Shown: piece by piece, positions 16,329 through 24,406 of the stretch
Numbering within the stretch: the stretch's first letter is position 1
Layout of the letters: every line of letters starts with the position of its first letter
Assembly: GCA_948436975.1 (NCBI GenBank)
Contig: CAOJJB010000021.1
Coordinates: 1 to 34,307 of the forward strand
Origin: an uncultured Clostridium sp.
Lineage (GTDB): Bacteria; Bacillota; Clostridia; TANB77; CAG-508
Direction of reading: 5' to 3'
Length of the DNA stretch: 34,307 nt
Translations under genes and position numbers: made by a program
Notes under the pieces: model-generated
Told to the model about the DNA's origin: nothing
What the model saw: the letters and a program-made list of their open reading frames with translations, nothing else
Database searches by the model: none

Positions 16329-16503
16329 TTAAAAATATATTTCAAGTAACTAAATTTTTGAGATTTGTTTTTTATTACAATTTATAGTTTATTTTATAAA
16401 TTTAATATATATCATTAAATTAGTTATATTAATTAATAACATTACAATTCTTGAGTATCAAGTAATTTTTAAAGAAAATCTAATATAAAATTAGTCAGAG
16501 CCC

Positions 16504-16576
16504 TACAGAACAAAAGAGGACATTATGGAAATTGCAAAAGACAAAACTAACTGCAAATGTCCTCTTTTGTTCTGTA
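16504..16576. repeat. perfect 21-bp inverted repeat with a 31-base loop
   Basis: Left arm 16504-16524 (beginning TACAGAACAAAAGAGG) pairs without error with 16556-16576. It has no T-run on either side, so it is not a standard terminator, although it lies after the ABC operon. The rest of 16329-16659 is AT-rich with no gene that I can support. Confidence 0.85.
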
Positions 16577-16659
16577 ATTATATATAAAATTTTGAAATAA
16601 AATGAAGAAAAAATTAATTATGATGTAATAAAAATGTATCATAAAAATAATATAAAAGA

Positions 16660-16690
16660 AATCGAAAAATGTCGAATGGTGGTGTAAAAT
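16660..16690 (+). promoter_or_regulatory. tandem Spo0A-like boxes over the promoter of the surface protein
   Basis: AATCGAA (16660-16666, 5 of 7) and TGTCGAA (16670-16676, 7 of 7) repeat with a 10-bp period, the head-to-tail spacing known from abrB 0A boxes. TCGAAA (16662-16667), a 17-base spacer and TAAAAT (16685-16690) could be the promoter. The boxes therefore cover the -35 element and spacer. The direction of control cannot be inferred. Confidence 0.5.
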
Positions 16691-16731
16691 TAATATAAAC
16701 ACAAGTGCAGAACAAAGTGTAGGAGGAATGA

Positions 16732-17964
16732 ATGAAAAGAATAAATAGAACAAATAAAAATACAGTAATAATAGTGCTAATAGTATTATTGTTAGTATTA
16801 GCAGTAGGATATTCAGCATTTTCAGATATTTTGACAATATCAGGAACAGCGAATGCAAAAGGAACATTTAACTTAGAATTTCAAAATGCAGAAGTAGTAA
16901 CAGCTGTAGGAGTAAATGAAGAAGGAACAAAAGCAGAAATATCAGAAGACAAAAATACATTAAATGTAAGTGTAGTAGATTTAGCATACCCAGGAGCAGG
17001 AGTAGAAATTTCAGTAGATATAGTAAATGTAGGAACAATACCAGCTAGAGTAAATGCAGTAACACCAACAAATATAACAGGAAGTGAACATATAAAAATA
17101 GAAGGATTAGAAGCTATAACAACAGATCATCCAATAATAGAAGCAGGAGGAAAATGTAATATACATTTTACAGTAGAATGGCCAGTAACAGCAACAGATC
17201 CATTAGGAGAAAATGGAGAAAGTACAAGCTTTGAATTAGAAATAGAATATACACAAGGAACAGGAAAAGAATTTGAAGGAAGTGCAAAACATGAAGATGA
17301 TAATACTGGAAGTACAACACCAATAGAACCAACAAAGAAAACATTAGTAAGTCAAATAACAGGAAATGATTATGGAAAAGCAATAAATTATAGTGCAACA
17401 GTAAAAGGAGAACAAGTAAATAATTGGAAAGTATTTTATAATGATGGAACAAATGTATATATAATATTAGATGATTATTTAGAAAATAGATTATTACCAT
17501 CAGAAACAGGATTACAAACATATAGTAAATATAGTGTTTATTCCAATATAAGTAGAGATAAATTGATAGAGGCTTTAACAGATGAGAGTAATTGGAGAGA
17601 ATTTGCAAATGGAGTATCAGGAGCAACAGGACAAGGAACACCAAGTGTAGAAATGTTGATGGCAAGTTATAACAATAAAAATGGAACAAATTTAAATTAT
17701 ATAGATAGACCATCGATAAATCTGAAAGATACATTATATTTACCACATACATCAATAGTAGATAATTGTAGTACACTTTTTTTTATTTCACCATATGAAA
17801 GCAATCCAAATGCAATGTGGTGTCTATCTTATTTTGGAAAGATAGATTATTATAGTAGTATTGATTATTATTACTATTATGATAATTATTTAAGCATTCG
17901 TCCAGTAGTAAAACTACCATCAACATTAACAGGAACAATAGGAGAAATAGTAGAAATAGATTAA
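16732..17964 (+). CDS. SipW/TasA-like anchored surface protein
   Basis: A 410-residue predicted exported protein. After M-K-R-I-N-R-T-N-K-N comes one hydrophobic helix (11-27) and the phrase L-A-V-G-Y-S-A-F-S-D, the pattern of SipW-dependent signal peptides of TasA/camelysin-like proteins. A beta-rich domain spans about 30-180. A short acidic Ser/Thr/Pro linker (about 182-202) leads to a C-terminal domain (205-410) with W-K-V-F-Y-N-D-G-x-N-V-Y-I-I and S-I-R-P-V-V-K-L-P, a module I have seen on many clostridial surface and pilin-like proteins. A Tyr/Asp-rich run (Y-Y-S-S-I-D-Y-Y-Y-Y-Y) lies near 375. ATG 16732 follows AGGAGGA. A broken paralog lies at 5553. Likely matrix or cell-surface fibre component; no SipW gene is in the window. 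Confidence 0.7.
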   Translation: MKRINRTNKNTVIIVLIVLLLVLAVGYSAFSDILTISGTANAKGTFNLEFQNAEVVTAVGVNEEGTKAEISEDKNTLNVSVVDLAYPGAGVEISVDIVNVGTIPARVNAVTPTNITGSEHIKIEGLEAITTDHPIIEAGGKCNIHFTVEWPVTATDPLGENGESTSFELEIEYTQGTGKEFEGSAKHEDDNTGSTTPIEPTKKTLVSQITGNDYGKAINYSATVKGEQVNNWKVFYNDGTNVYIILDDYLENRLLPSETGLQTYSKYSVYSNISRDKLIEALTDESNWREFANGVSGATGQGTPSVEMLMASYNNKNGTNLNYIDRPSINLKDTLYLPHTSIVDNCSTLFFISPYESNPNAMWCLSYFGKIDYYSSIDYYYYYDNYLSIRPVVKLPSTLTGTIGEIVEID

Positions 17965-17979
17965 AACTAAAATATAAAT

Positions 17980-18018
17980 AAAAAATATCCACTTCAAATA
18001 TTCAGGTGGATATTTTTT
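17980..18018 (+). terminator. terminator after the surface protein gene
   Basis: A perfect 13-bp stem, AAAAAATATCCAC (17980-17992) with GTGGATATTTTTT (18006-18018), with a T-rich tail. Confidence 0.85.
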
Positions 18019-18076
18019 ATTTTTATATTCTTAATCAAAATTTAACATTTTTTTAGGTAATGCAGATATTGAAATA

Positions 18077-18105
18077 TTGATTAAATAAAGAAAATATGAT
18101 ATATT
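18077..18105 (+). promoter_or_regulatory. sigma-A promoter of dnaE
   Basis: TTGATT (18077-18082), 17 bases, TATATT (18100-18105), 34 bases before the dnaE start. Confidence 0.5.
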
Positions 18106-18139
18106 TTGATAAAATTATTAAGAAAAAAGGGGAAAAATT

Positions 18140-21100
18140 ATGCCAGAATTTGTACATTTGCACGTCCATAGTGAATATAGTTTATTAGATGGAATGTGTA
18201 GAATAAAAGATTTACCAAAAAGAGCGAAAGAACTTGGAATGAAAGCAATAGCAATTACAGATCATGGTGTAATGTATGGAGCAGTAAACTTTTATAAAGA
18301 ATGTATAAAAGAGGGAATAAAACCTATTATAGGATGTGAAGTTTATGTAGCACCAAGAAGCAGATTTAATAAAGAATCAGGAATAGATGATAATTACTCA
18401 CATCTTATATTACTTGCAAAAAACAAAACAGGATATCAAAACCTTATAAAATTAGTATCATTAAGTTTTATAGACGGATATTATTATAAACCACGTATAG
18501 ATACAGAAATATTAGAACAATATAGTGAAGGTTTAATATGTTTAAGTGCTTGTTTAGCAGGAAGCATAAATAAAGCAATATTAAAAGATGATTTAGAAAA
18601 AGCAAAAGAAATAGCATTATGGCACAAAAAGGTTTTTGGAGAAGATTATTATTTAGAAATACAAAATAATGGATTATCAGAACAAGTAATGGTAAATCAA
18701 AAATTGATTATACTTTCACGAGAATTAGATATACCACTAGTAGGAACAAATGACGCACATTATTTAAAAAAAGAAGATAGTTATAATCATGAAATTTTAC
18801 TTTGTATACAAACAGCAAAAAAAATTGATGATGAAGACAGAATGAGATTTGAAACAGATGAATTCTATATAAAATCACCAGAAGAAATGGCAGACTATTT
18901 TTCAGAAGTTCCAGAAGCAATCGAAAATACAGTAAAAATAGCAGATAAATGTAATTTTGAATTTGAATTTGGAGTTACGAAACTTCCAAATTATGATGTT
19001 CCAAAAGAATTTAAAACACACGAAGAATATTTTAGAAAGCTTACATGGGATGGAATAAAAGAAAGATATGGAGAAAATTTTGATGATAATATAAAAGAAA
19101 GAACTGAATATGAACTAGGTATAATATCTAAAATGGGATATGTAGATTATTATCTTATAGTTTGGGATTATATACACTATGCGAAATCAGTAGGAATTCC
19201 AGTAGGACCAGGACGTGGATCTGGAGCGGGTTCAATAGTTGCATATTCAATAGGAATAACAGATATAGATCCACTAAAATATAATCTACTTTTTGAAAGA
19301 TTTTTAAATCCAGATAGAATAAGTATGCCTGATTTTGACGTAGATTTTTCAGACGAAAGAAGACAAGAAGTAATAGATTATGTTGCTAAAAAATATGGAC
19401 AAGATCATGTATCTCAAATTATAACTTTTGGTACATTATCAGCTAAAAGTGTTATACGTGATGTAGGTAGAGTTTTAGATGTACCATATTCAGAAGTAGA
19501 CAAAATAGCTAAAATGATACCATTTGAAATACATATGACAATAGATAAAGCATTAGAAGAAAATAGAGAGTTAAAAGAACAATATGAAAATGATGAAACA
19601 ACTAAAAGAATTATAGACATAGCAAAAGGATTAGAAGGAATGCCGAGAAATGCATCAACACATGCATGTGGAGTTGTAATAACAAAAGATCCAGTAGATA
19701 CATATGTACCATTATGTACAAACGATGGAAACATTGTTGCACAATATACAATGGTCTTATTAGAAGAATTAGGACTTTTAAAAATGGATTTTTTAGGATT
19801 AAGAACACTTAGTGTTATAGCAAACTGTTTAGAAATTATAAAACAAAATAGAGGAATAGATATAGTATTTGATGATAAAATGGAAGATCCAAAAGTATAT
19901 AAATTGTGGCAAGAAGGAAAATCTTTTGGAATATTTCAATTTGAAAGTAGTGGTATTACTTCATTTATGAAGGAATTAAAACCAGATTGTTTTGAAGATA
20001 TAGTTGCAGGAGTATCACTATATAGACCAGGTCCTATGGATCAAATTCCAAGATATATAAAAGGAAAATTAAATCCAGGTCATAATGAATATACTCATCC
20101 AGCATTAGAACCTATTTTAAATGTAACTTATGGATGTATGGTTTATCAGGAACAAGTTATGCAGATAGTTAGAGATCTAGCAGGATATTCACTAGGAAGA
20201 GCTGATTTAGTAAGACGTGCAATGGGAAAAAAGAAACTTGATGTGATGGAAAAAGAAAGAGAAATTTTTATAAATGGTCAAGTAGATGAAAATGGAAATA
20301 TAGAAGTACCAGGATGTGTAAGAAATGGTATAGATGCAAAATCAGCAAATAAAATATTTGATGAAATGTCAGAATTTGCGAAATATGCTTTCAATAAATC
20401 ACATGCAGCCGCGTATGCAGTAATATCATACAGAACAGCATTTCTAAAAACTTATTATAAAGAAGAATTAATGGCAGCAACCTTAAATAGTTTTTTAGGA
20501 AATTTAGATAAAATTCCAGTATATATTCAGGATTGTAAAGATATGGGAATAGAAATATTAAATCCTAGCATAAACCAAAGTAATACTAAATTTACTGTTA
20601 TAAATAATAAAATTAGATTTGGTTTAGGAAGTATAAAAAATGTGGGAGTATCAGTAATAGATAGTATAGTCAAAGAAAGAGAGAAAAATGGGGAATTTGA
20701 AAGTTTTGCATCATTTTGTGAAAGAGTAAAAAATGAATCTGTAAATAAAAAGTGTATAGAAAGTTTAATAAAAGCAGGAGCATTTGATGAATTAGGAAAA
20801 AATAGAGCAACACTTTTAGCATCTTTTGAAGGAATTATAGATACTATAACTAGTGAAAATAAGAATAAGATAGAAAATCAAGTTTCAATGTTTGATATAA
20901 TAGAAGAAGATGAAGAAAAAGTAGAAGCACAAAAATATGCTTTTATAGAAAAAGAAGAAATTCCAGAAAAAGAAAGGCTTATTTTAGAAAAAGAAATGTT
21001 AGGTGTTTATATTTCAGGGCACCCTTTAGATAAAATAAAAGAAGCGATTGAAAAACAAACTAATATATCTACATTAAATATGATAAAAATGAATGAAGAA

Positions 21101-21637
21101 TTAGAAGAGTTTGGAATTACAAAAGATTATAAAGATGGACAAAATGTAAAATTTGTTGGTGTAGTTTCAAAAGTTACAAAAAAATTTACAAAGAAAAATA
21201 CAACAATGGCATTTGTAACATTAGAGGATTTTTATGGAAGTGCAGAAATAATTATTTTTGATAGTATTTACTCAAAGTCAAGCAATTTTCTTGTAAATGA
21301 TAACATAGTTTTAGTAGAAGGTAGAATAAGCATCAGAGAAGAAGAACCAGTAAAAATAGTAGCAAGTGGAATAAAAGAATTTTCAGAGGATGTTGGAGAA
21401 GATATACCAAAGTTAAATCAGATAAAAACACTTAATATAAATATTACAAATTTAGATGATGACCAAAAACAAAGATTAAGAGGTGCAATAAAGTTCTTTA
21501 GTGGAGATAGAGCAAATGTAAAACTAGAAATTACAGAAGATGAGCAAGTAAAACCATGTGGAGCAATATTTTTAACAGATAAAATTTTAGAAGAATTCAA
21601 AGAAATTGTTTTGAAAGAAAATGTAAAAATATATTAG
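18140..21637 (+). CDS. dnaE: DNA polymerase III alpha subunit DnaE
   Basis: A 1165-residue replicative polymerase of the DnaE1 type. The PHP domain opens with H-V-H-S-E-Y-S-L-L-D-G (about 8-18). The polymerase core shows G-P-G-R-G-S-G-A-G-S (about 357-366) and P-D-F-D-V-D-F (about 396-402), the latter with catalytic aspartates. The finger region has the conserved G-x-x-Q-F-E-S and S-L-Y-R-P-G-P-M. The tail has a helix-hairpin-helix segment and an OB domain near residues 995-1070. It lacks the PolC exonuclease insertion. The length matches DnaE1 (about 1150). ATG 18140 follows AAGGGG. It stands alone between terminators and surface genes. In Bacillota DnaE works beside PolC. Confidence 0.96.
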   Translation: MPEFVHLHVHSEYSLLDGMCRIKDLPKRAKELGMKAIAITDHGVMYGAVNFYKECIKEGIKPIIGCEVYVAPRSRFNKESGIDDNYSHLILLAKNKTGYQNLIKLVSLSFIDGYYYKPRIDTEILEQYSEGLICLSACLAGSINKAILKDDLEKAKEIALWHKKVFGEDYYLEIQNNGLSEQVMVNQKLIILSRELDIPLVGTNDAHYLKKEDSYNHEILLCIQTAKKIDDEDRMRFETDEFYIKSPEEMADYFSEVPEAIENTVKIADKCNFEFEFGVTKLPNYDVPKEFKTHEEYFRKLTWDGIKERYGENFDDNIKERTEYELGIISKMGYVDYYLIVWDYIHYAKSVGIPVGPGRGSGAGSIVAYSIGITDIDPLKYNLLFERFLNPDRISMPDFDVDFSDERRQEVIDYVAKKYGQDHVSQIITFGTLSAKSVIRDVGRVLDVPYSEVDKIAKMIPFEIHMTIDKALEENRELKEQYENDETTKRIIDIAKGLEGMPRNASTHACGVVITKDPVDTYVPLCTNDGNIVAQYTMVLLEELGLLKMDFLGLRTLSVIANCLEIIKQNRGIDIVFDDKMEDPKVYKLWQEGKSFGIFQFESSGITSFMKELKPDCFEDIVAGVSLYRPGPMDQIPRYIKGKLNPGHNEYTHPALEPILNVTYGCMVYQEQVMQIVRDLAGYSLGRADLVRRAMGKKKLDVMEKEREIFINGQVDENGNIEVPGCVRNGIDAKSANKIFDEMSEFAKYAFNKSHAAAYAVISYRTAFLKTYYKEELMAATLNSFLGNLDKIPVYIQDCKDMGIEILNPSINQSNTKFTVINNKIRFGLGSIKNVGVSVIDSIVKEREKNGEFESFASFCERVKNESVNKKCIESLIKAGAFDELGKNRATLLASFEGIIDTITSENKNKIENQVSMFDIIEEDEEKVEAQKYAFIEKEEIPEKERLILEKEMLGVYISGHPLDKIKEAIEKQTNISTLNMIKMNEELEEFGITKDYKDGQNVKFVGVVSKVTKKFTKKNTTMAFVTLEDFYGSAEIIIFDSIYSKSSNFLVNDNIVLVEGRISIREEEPVKIVASGIKEFSEDVGEDIPKLNQIKTLNINITNLDDDQKQRLRGAIKFFSGDRANVKLEITEDEQVKPCGAIFLTDKILEEFKEIVLKENVKIY

Positions 21638-21642
21638 AAAAA

Positions 21643-21673
21643 TGTTGAAATTTTTCGAAAAAAAATATATAAT
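21643..21673 (+). promoter_or_regulatory. promoter with tandem Spo0A-like boxes, prepilin-like gene
   Basis: TTGAAA (21645-21650), 17 bases and TATAAT (21668-21673) make a strong promoter. TGTTGAA (21643-21649) and TTTCGAA (21653-21659), each 6 of 7 to the 0A box, repeat at 10 bp. The first box begins two bases before the -35, exactly as in the promoter at 16660. Confidence 0.5.
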
Positions 21674-21712
21674 TCTATTGTAAAATTGACAAAAGAATTA
21701 AGGAGAATTATT

Positions 21713-22234
21713 ATGAGAAAAGATGCTGGATTTTCTATAATAGGATTGATAATTACAATAGTAATACTTTTAGTAGTAGCAGTAATAGCAATAAACAAGA
21801 TTTTTGGTGATAATGGAATAGTAAGTCAATACAAAGAAGAAGATACAGAATATAATAAAAATGAAGTAGTAGAAAACATAAATTTTATAATAAAAGAAAA
21901 ATATTTTGGCGATTATAAATATGCATCAGAAAATGATAAAAATATTAATGAAATATATACAGAAAATGCAGTATTGGTATATCTTTTAGAAAGTAAATAT
22001 ATAGAACATTTAAAGGATATTAATGATAATATTGTAGAAAATGAATATTATATTAATACAGAACAGTTAAATAGAGATATAGTTTCATATGAAGTAAATA
22101 AAAACGGATCAGAAGGAAATGGAACAAAAGTATTTAAAATTAAGAAAATAGAAACAAAATATATGATATATTTTGTAGATAAATATGGAGAAGAAGAAGA
22201 GCTTGGAGAATTAATTATGCATCCAGAAATATAA
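21713..22234 (+). CDS. type IV prepilin-like protein lacking Glu5
   Basis: A 173-residue protein. M-R-K-D-A-G6 then F7-S-I-I-G11-L-I-I-T-I-V-I-L-L is a class-III/prepilin-type leader and N-terminal helix, with predicted PilD-type cleavage after G6. The conserved glutamate at mature position 5 is glycine here. The helix ends in F-G-D-N-G-I-V-S-Q, a phrase common after such helices in clostridial prepilin-like proteins. The remaining about 130 residues are acidic and soluble, without cysteine. ATG 21713 follows AAGGAG by 7 bases; an upstream in-frame TTG (21686) overlaps a TTGACA-like sequence and is unlikely. No pilus assembly genes lie nearby. It may be a minor pilin or a surface protein using the pilin export route. 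Confidence 0.7.
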   Translation: MRKDAGFSIIGLIITIVILLVVAVIAINKIFGDNGIVSQYKEEDTEYNKNEVVENINFIIKEKYFGDYKYASENDKNINEIYTENAVLVYLLESKYIEHLKDINDNIVENEYYINTEQLNRDIVSYEVNKNGSEGNGTKVFKIKKIETKYMIYFVDKYGEEEELGELIMHPEI

Positions 22235-22244
22235 AAATAAAGTA

Positions 22245-22275
22245 AAAAATTAGTGAAGTTTTTCACTAATTTTTT
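22245..22275 (+). terminator. terminator after the prepilin-like gene
   Basis: A perfect 13-bp stem, AAAAATTAGTGAA (22245-22257) with TTCACTAATTTTT (22262-22274). Confidence 0.8.
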
Positions 22276-22299
22276 AAGATAGATTAAATTGTATTGTAT

Positions 22300-22328
22300 T
22301 TGACATTTTATGTAAATTATGTTACAAT
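22300..22328 (+). promoter_or_regulatory. sigma-A promoter of the 112-aa orphan gene
   Basis: A perfect TTGACA (22300-22305), 17 bases, TACAAT (22323-22328). The expected start near 22335 gives a leader of about 94 bases. Confidence 0.75.
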
Positions 22329-22345
22329 AATAAAGAAATACGATA

Positions 22346-22421
22346 GTTCCCTATACTATTTATAAATGGTAAGGGAACCTCCTTTACCATTATATCTAGA
22401 ATAGGGATAATGATAAGGAGG
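22346..22421 (+). promoter_or_regulatory. leader RNA with competing hairpins that mask the ribosome site
   Basis: Three helices can be drawn. P1: GTTCCCT (22346-22352) with AGGGAAC (22372-22378). P2: AATGGTAA (22365-22372) with TTACCATT (22384-22391). P3: CCTCCTT (22378-22384) with the ribosome site AAGGAGG (22415-22421), extended by ACCATTAT with ATAATGAT. P2 and P3 share bases 22384-22391, so they exclude each other: P3 hides the ribosome site and P2 frees it. This is a translation-control switch layout. No known riboswitch aptamer was recognised. Confidence 0.6.
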
Positions 22422-22428
22422 ATTTAAA

Positions 22429-22767
22429 ATGTTAGAAATAACAAATGTAACTGTAGGATTTAACGCCCAATTTGAGTCTGGGAGGTTAGAGGAATTACAT
22501 AGTACACATGTGGAAACTTTGCTTAAATTGTGTAAAGAACAGGCGGATAACAAGAAGCATCGGGAAAACAAAAAAAGGGACTTCAAAAAATGCAGGGATA
22601 TTTTTGACATTGCATTAAAATGTTCCGCTGACTATATTGATGTATCCAACTCAGAGAAGACATACAATGAAATGCAATTTAGCATCCACTTCAATTCAAG
22701 GTATGAAGCTAATACTTTTATGAATCTTCTTATGATGTATGATAAAGGGCTGGTGTTAGCCATTTAA
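22429..22767 (+). CDS. 112-residue orphan protein, function unknown
   Basis: ATG 22429 lies 7 bases after a perfect AAGGAGG. The protein has no membrane segment or signal peptide. A central basic helical stretch (about 34-56, rich in K, R and E, with N-K-K-H-R-E-N-K-K-R-D-F-K-K-C) is followed by a mixed alpha/beta C-terminus ending L-L-M-M-Y-D-K-G-L-V-L-A-I. I do not recognise a family. Codons are clearly less AT-biased than in neighbouring genes (GCC, TCC, CGG, CAC and AAC are used), which suggests recent transfer. It has its own promoter, switch-like leader and terminator, so it is an independent unit. Confidence 0.7.
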   Translation: MLEITNVTVGFNAQFESGRLEELHSTHVETLLKLCKEQADNKKHRENKKRDFKKCRDIFDIALKCSADYIDVSNSEKTYNEMQFSIHFNSRYEANTFMNLLMMYDKGLVLAI

Positions 22768-22791
22768 AAAATGAGAAGAAAAATAAAAGTA

Positions 22792-22830
22792 AAAAGGGGG
22801 GCCACCATTAAATTGGTGGCATCCCCTTTT
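22792..22830. terminator. strong bidirectional terminator
   Basis: AAAAGGGG plus GCCACCA on the left pairs with TGGTGGC plus CCCCTTTT on the right. It ends the orphan gene and, read on the other strand, the pyrE-like gene that stops at 22843. Confidence 0.85.
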
Positions 22831-22842
22831 ATATATTTTTTT

Positions 22843-23712
22843 TTATTTGTTTAATCCATAAATATCTTGTTCAACCATAATTTTTGAATATTTAGATGCT
22901 TTAGGATCACTTGAATTTAAAGATTCTTGTATAAATTCAGGATGTTCAACTAAAAATTTTTTCATAGAAGTAATTTGATCTTTTTTAAATTCTTTAATTA
23001 TATTTAATTGTTTTTCAGTAATGAAATTTAATTCTAAAGCTTTTCTAAATAGGTTATTATCTATTTGCAATAATGAAAGTGCTTCAACATTATTATCAGC
23101 TAATACTTGAGTTCCACCATCCATTCTATCAATTACAAAAGTCGCCCATTTAATAGAAGAACCTAACTTATTGATTGCTGGTATCCAGTTTCTAGTAAAA
23201 CTTACACCTTGATTTAAAAGATCTGCAATATGTAAGAAGTTTTTATTTTCTATTGATGAAACAACATTATTTTCTGAAAAGTCGCTATTGCTAAGAATAG
23301 TTGAAAAATCTTTGTATATAGTAACATGAGGTTTTTTTAGAAAATATGCTATGATGTTAGAGAAAAGCCAATCTCTTCTTTCACCACCAGAAATATAGTC
23401 TATATCATCTAAATTTATATTATCCTTTATATATTCAATCATATAATCAATAACAAATTTATAAATTGAATTTTGATTGTAATGAAGAAGTGTTTTTGAA
23501 AAAATATGTTCAGGAATATTCTTTTTATCTTCATTTTCTAATTCAGAATCAATAAAATCTAATAAAGTTTTTGAATCTTCTTTACTTCCATAAAAATAAT
23601 CTGCATTTATAAAGTAAGGACCAATTTTACCAGAAGTATACCAAAAAGGTTTATTTTCTGGAGCAACTTTAAAAGCAGATGTTTCAAATAATAATGATGT
23701 TAAGTCTTTCAT
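22843..23712 (-). CDS. orotate phosphoribosyltransferase-like protein
   Basis: A 289-residue phosphoribosyltransferase-fold protein. Near the start Y-T-S-G-K-I-G-P-Y-F (25-34) resembles the substrate loop of PyrE. I-S-G-G-E-R-R-D-W (107-115), then P-H-V-T-I-Y-K-D, and later L-H-I-A-D-L-L-N-Q-G (in the place of the PRPP loop) and V-I-D-R-M-D-G-G mark a long variant that is often annotated as orotate phosphoribosyltransferase. It is longer than classic PyrE (about 210). It sits next to pyrC and pyrF but on the opposite strand. The start is certain (GGAGG, 7 bases before ATG). It could supply PyrE, or act on another base if a classic pyrE exists elsewhere. Confidence 0.65.
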   Translation of the reverse strand: MKDLTSLLFETSAFKVAPENKPFWYTSGKIGPYFINADYFYGSKEDSKTLLDFIDSELENEDKKNIPEHIFSKTLLHYNQNSIYKFVIDYMIEYIKDNINLDDIDYISGGERRDWLFSNIIAYFLKKPHVTIYKDFSTILSNSDFSENNVVSSIENKNFLHIADLLNQGVSFTRNWIPAINKLGSSIKWATFVIDRMDGGTQVLADNNVEALSLLQIDNNLFRKALELNFITEKQLNIIKEFKKDQITSMKKFLVEHPEFIQESLNSSDPKASKYSKIMVEQDIYGLNK

Positions 23713-23865
23713 AATTTACCTCCAAAATTTTTATAATAATTTAATTTTTAATATTTGTTTATATAATATAGTAAAAATATTTAAAAGTCAATTAAAAAGA
23801 AAGGATTGTATAGTAAAATGAGTAAAATTTGGCGTAAATTGGTACAAATTTGTATATAATTATTA

Positions 23866-23894
23866 TTGAAATATTAATTAAAATATAGTATAAT
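23866..23894 (+). promoter_or_regulatory. sigma-A promoter of the 139-aa orphan gene
   Basis: TTGAAA (23866-23871), 17 bases, a perfect TATAAT (23889-23894). A small CCACA/TGTGG hairpin (23905-23917) lies at the start of the leader. Confidence 0.7.
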
Positions 23895-23970
23895 ATAAAG
23901 TACCCCACATATTGTGGAAAGTTTTTATCATACTACAAATACATACTAATATTTTAGGAGGTTTTAAGGA

Positions 23971-24390
23971 ATGAAACGAGGAGTAAAAATGGTAAAGGCT
24001 GATGTGCAAAGAGGAGAAAACGGGCTGTTTGAGTTAAAGTTAAAATACCTGGATGATGAAGGTTGGAAGACTTTTTCTGAATTGCCTACAAAGTTAAAAG
24101 ATGAGGCAGCGGATCTGTGGGAGAAATATGGCTATAAAATTCCAGAAAAAGATGATTTAGGGAATAATATAGTTCTGTATAATTACTACCATGATCAGAA
24201 GTTTTATGCCTCGGATGTTGAGAGGGAGCATTCGGTTGGTTTCCATAAGGTGGTTAATGCTTCGAGAGAGATAGTAGAAAGATTTTTGATAAGAATGCTG
24301 ATAGCGGTGAAGACAGTGCCAGATCTTGAAGGAATGATGATCTTTAAGAATGGCAAATGTATCGAGCGCATGGCCGATACCAGAATATAA
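23971..24390 (+). CDS. 139-residue orphan protein, function unknown
   Basis: ATG 23971 follows AGGAGG by 9 bases. A second possible start, ATG 23989, has its own GAGGAG inside the first codons, so two forms are possible. The protein is soluble and acidic, with an N-terminal beta-rich part (V-Q-R-G-E-N-G-L-F-E-L-K-L-K-Y-L), Y-N-Y-Y-H-D near the middle, and a helix V-E-R-F-L-I-R-M-L-I-A-V-K. I do not recognise it. Codon use is less AT-rich than in the flanks (CTG, GCG and CGC occur), as in the orphan at 22429, which points to a foreign origin. It has its own promoter and terminator and is followed by pyrC. Confidence 0.75.
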   Translation: MKRGVKMVKADVQRGENGLFELKLKYLDDEGWKTFSELPTKLKDEAADLWEKYGYKIPEKDDLGNNIVLYNYYHDQKFYASDVEREHSVGFHKVVNASREIVERFLIRMLIAVKTVPDLEGMMIFKNGKCIERMADTRI

Positions 24391-24406
24391 TATAAGTTTC
24401 ATTGGG

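Noticed and set aside
17168-17776. 202-residue minus-strand ORF opposite the surface-protein gene
   Set aside because: It is a Leu/Tyr-rich shadow frame of a well-supported gene, with no ribosome site or recognisable domain.
21686-21712. TTG start of the prepilin-like gene giving nine extra residues
   Set aside because: The extension reads through the ribosome site AAGGAG, and the prepilin leader is a better length from ATG 21713.
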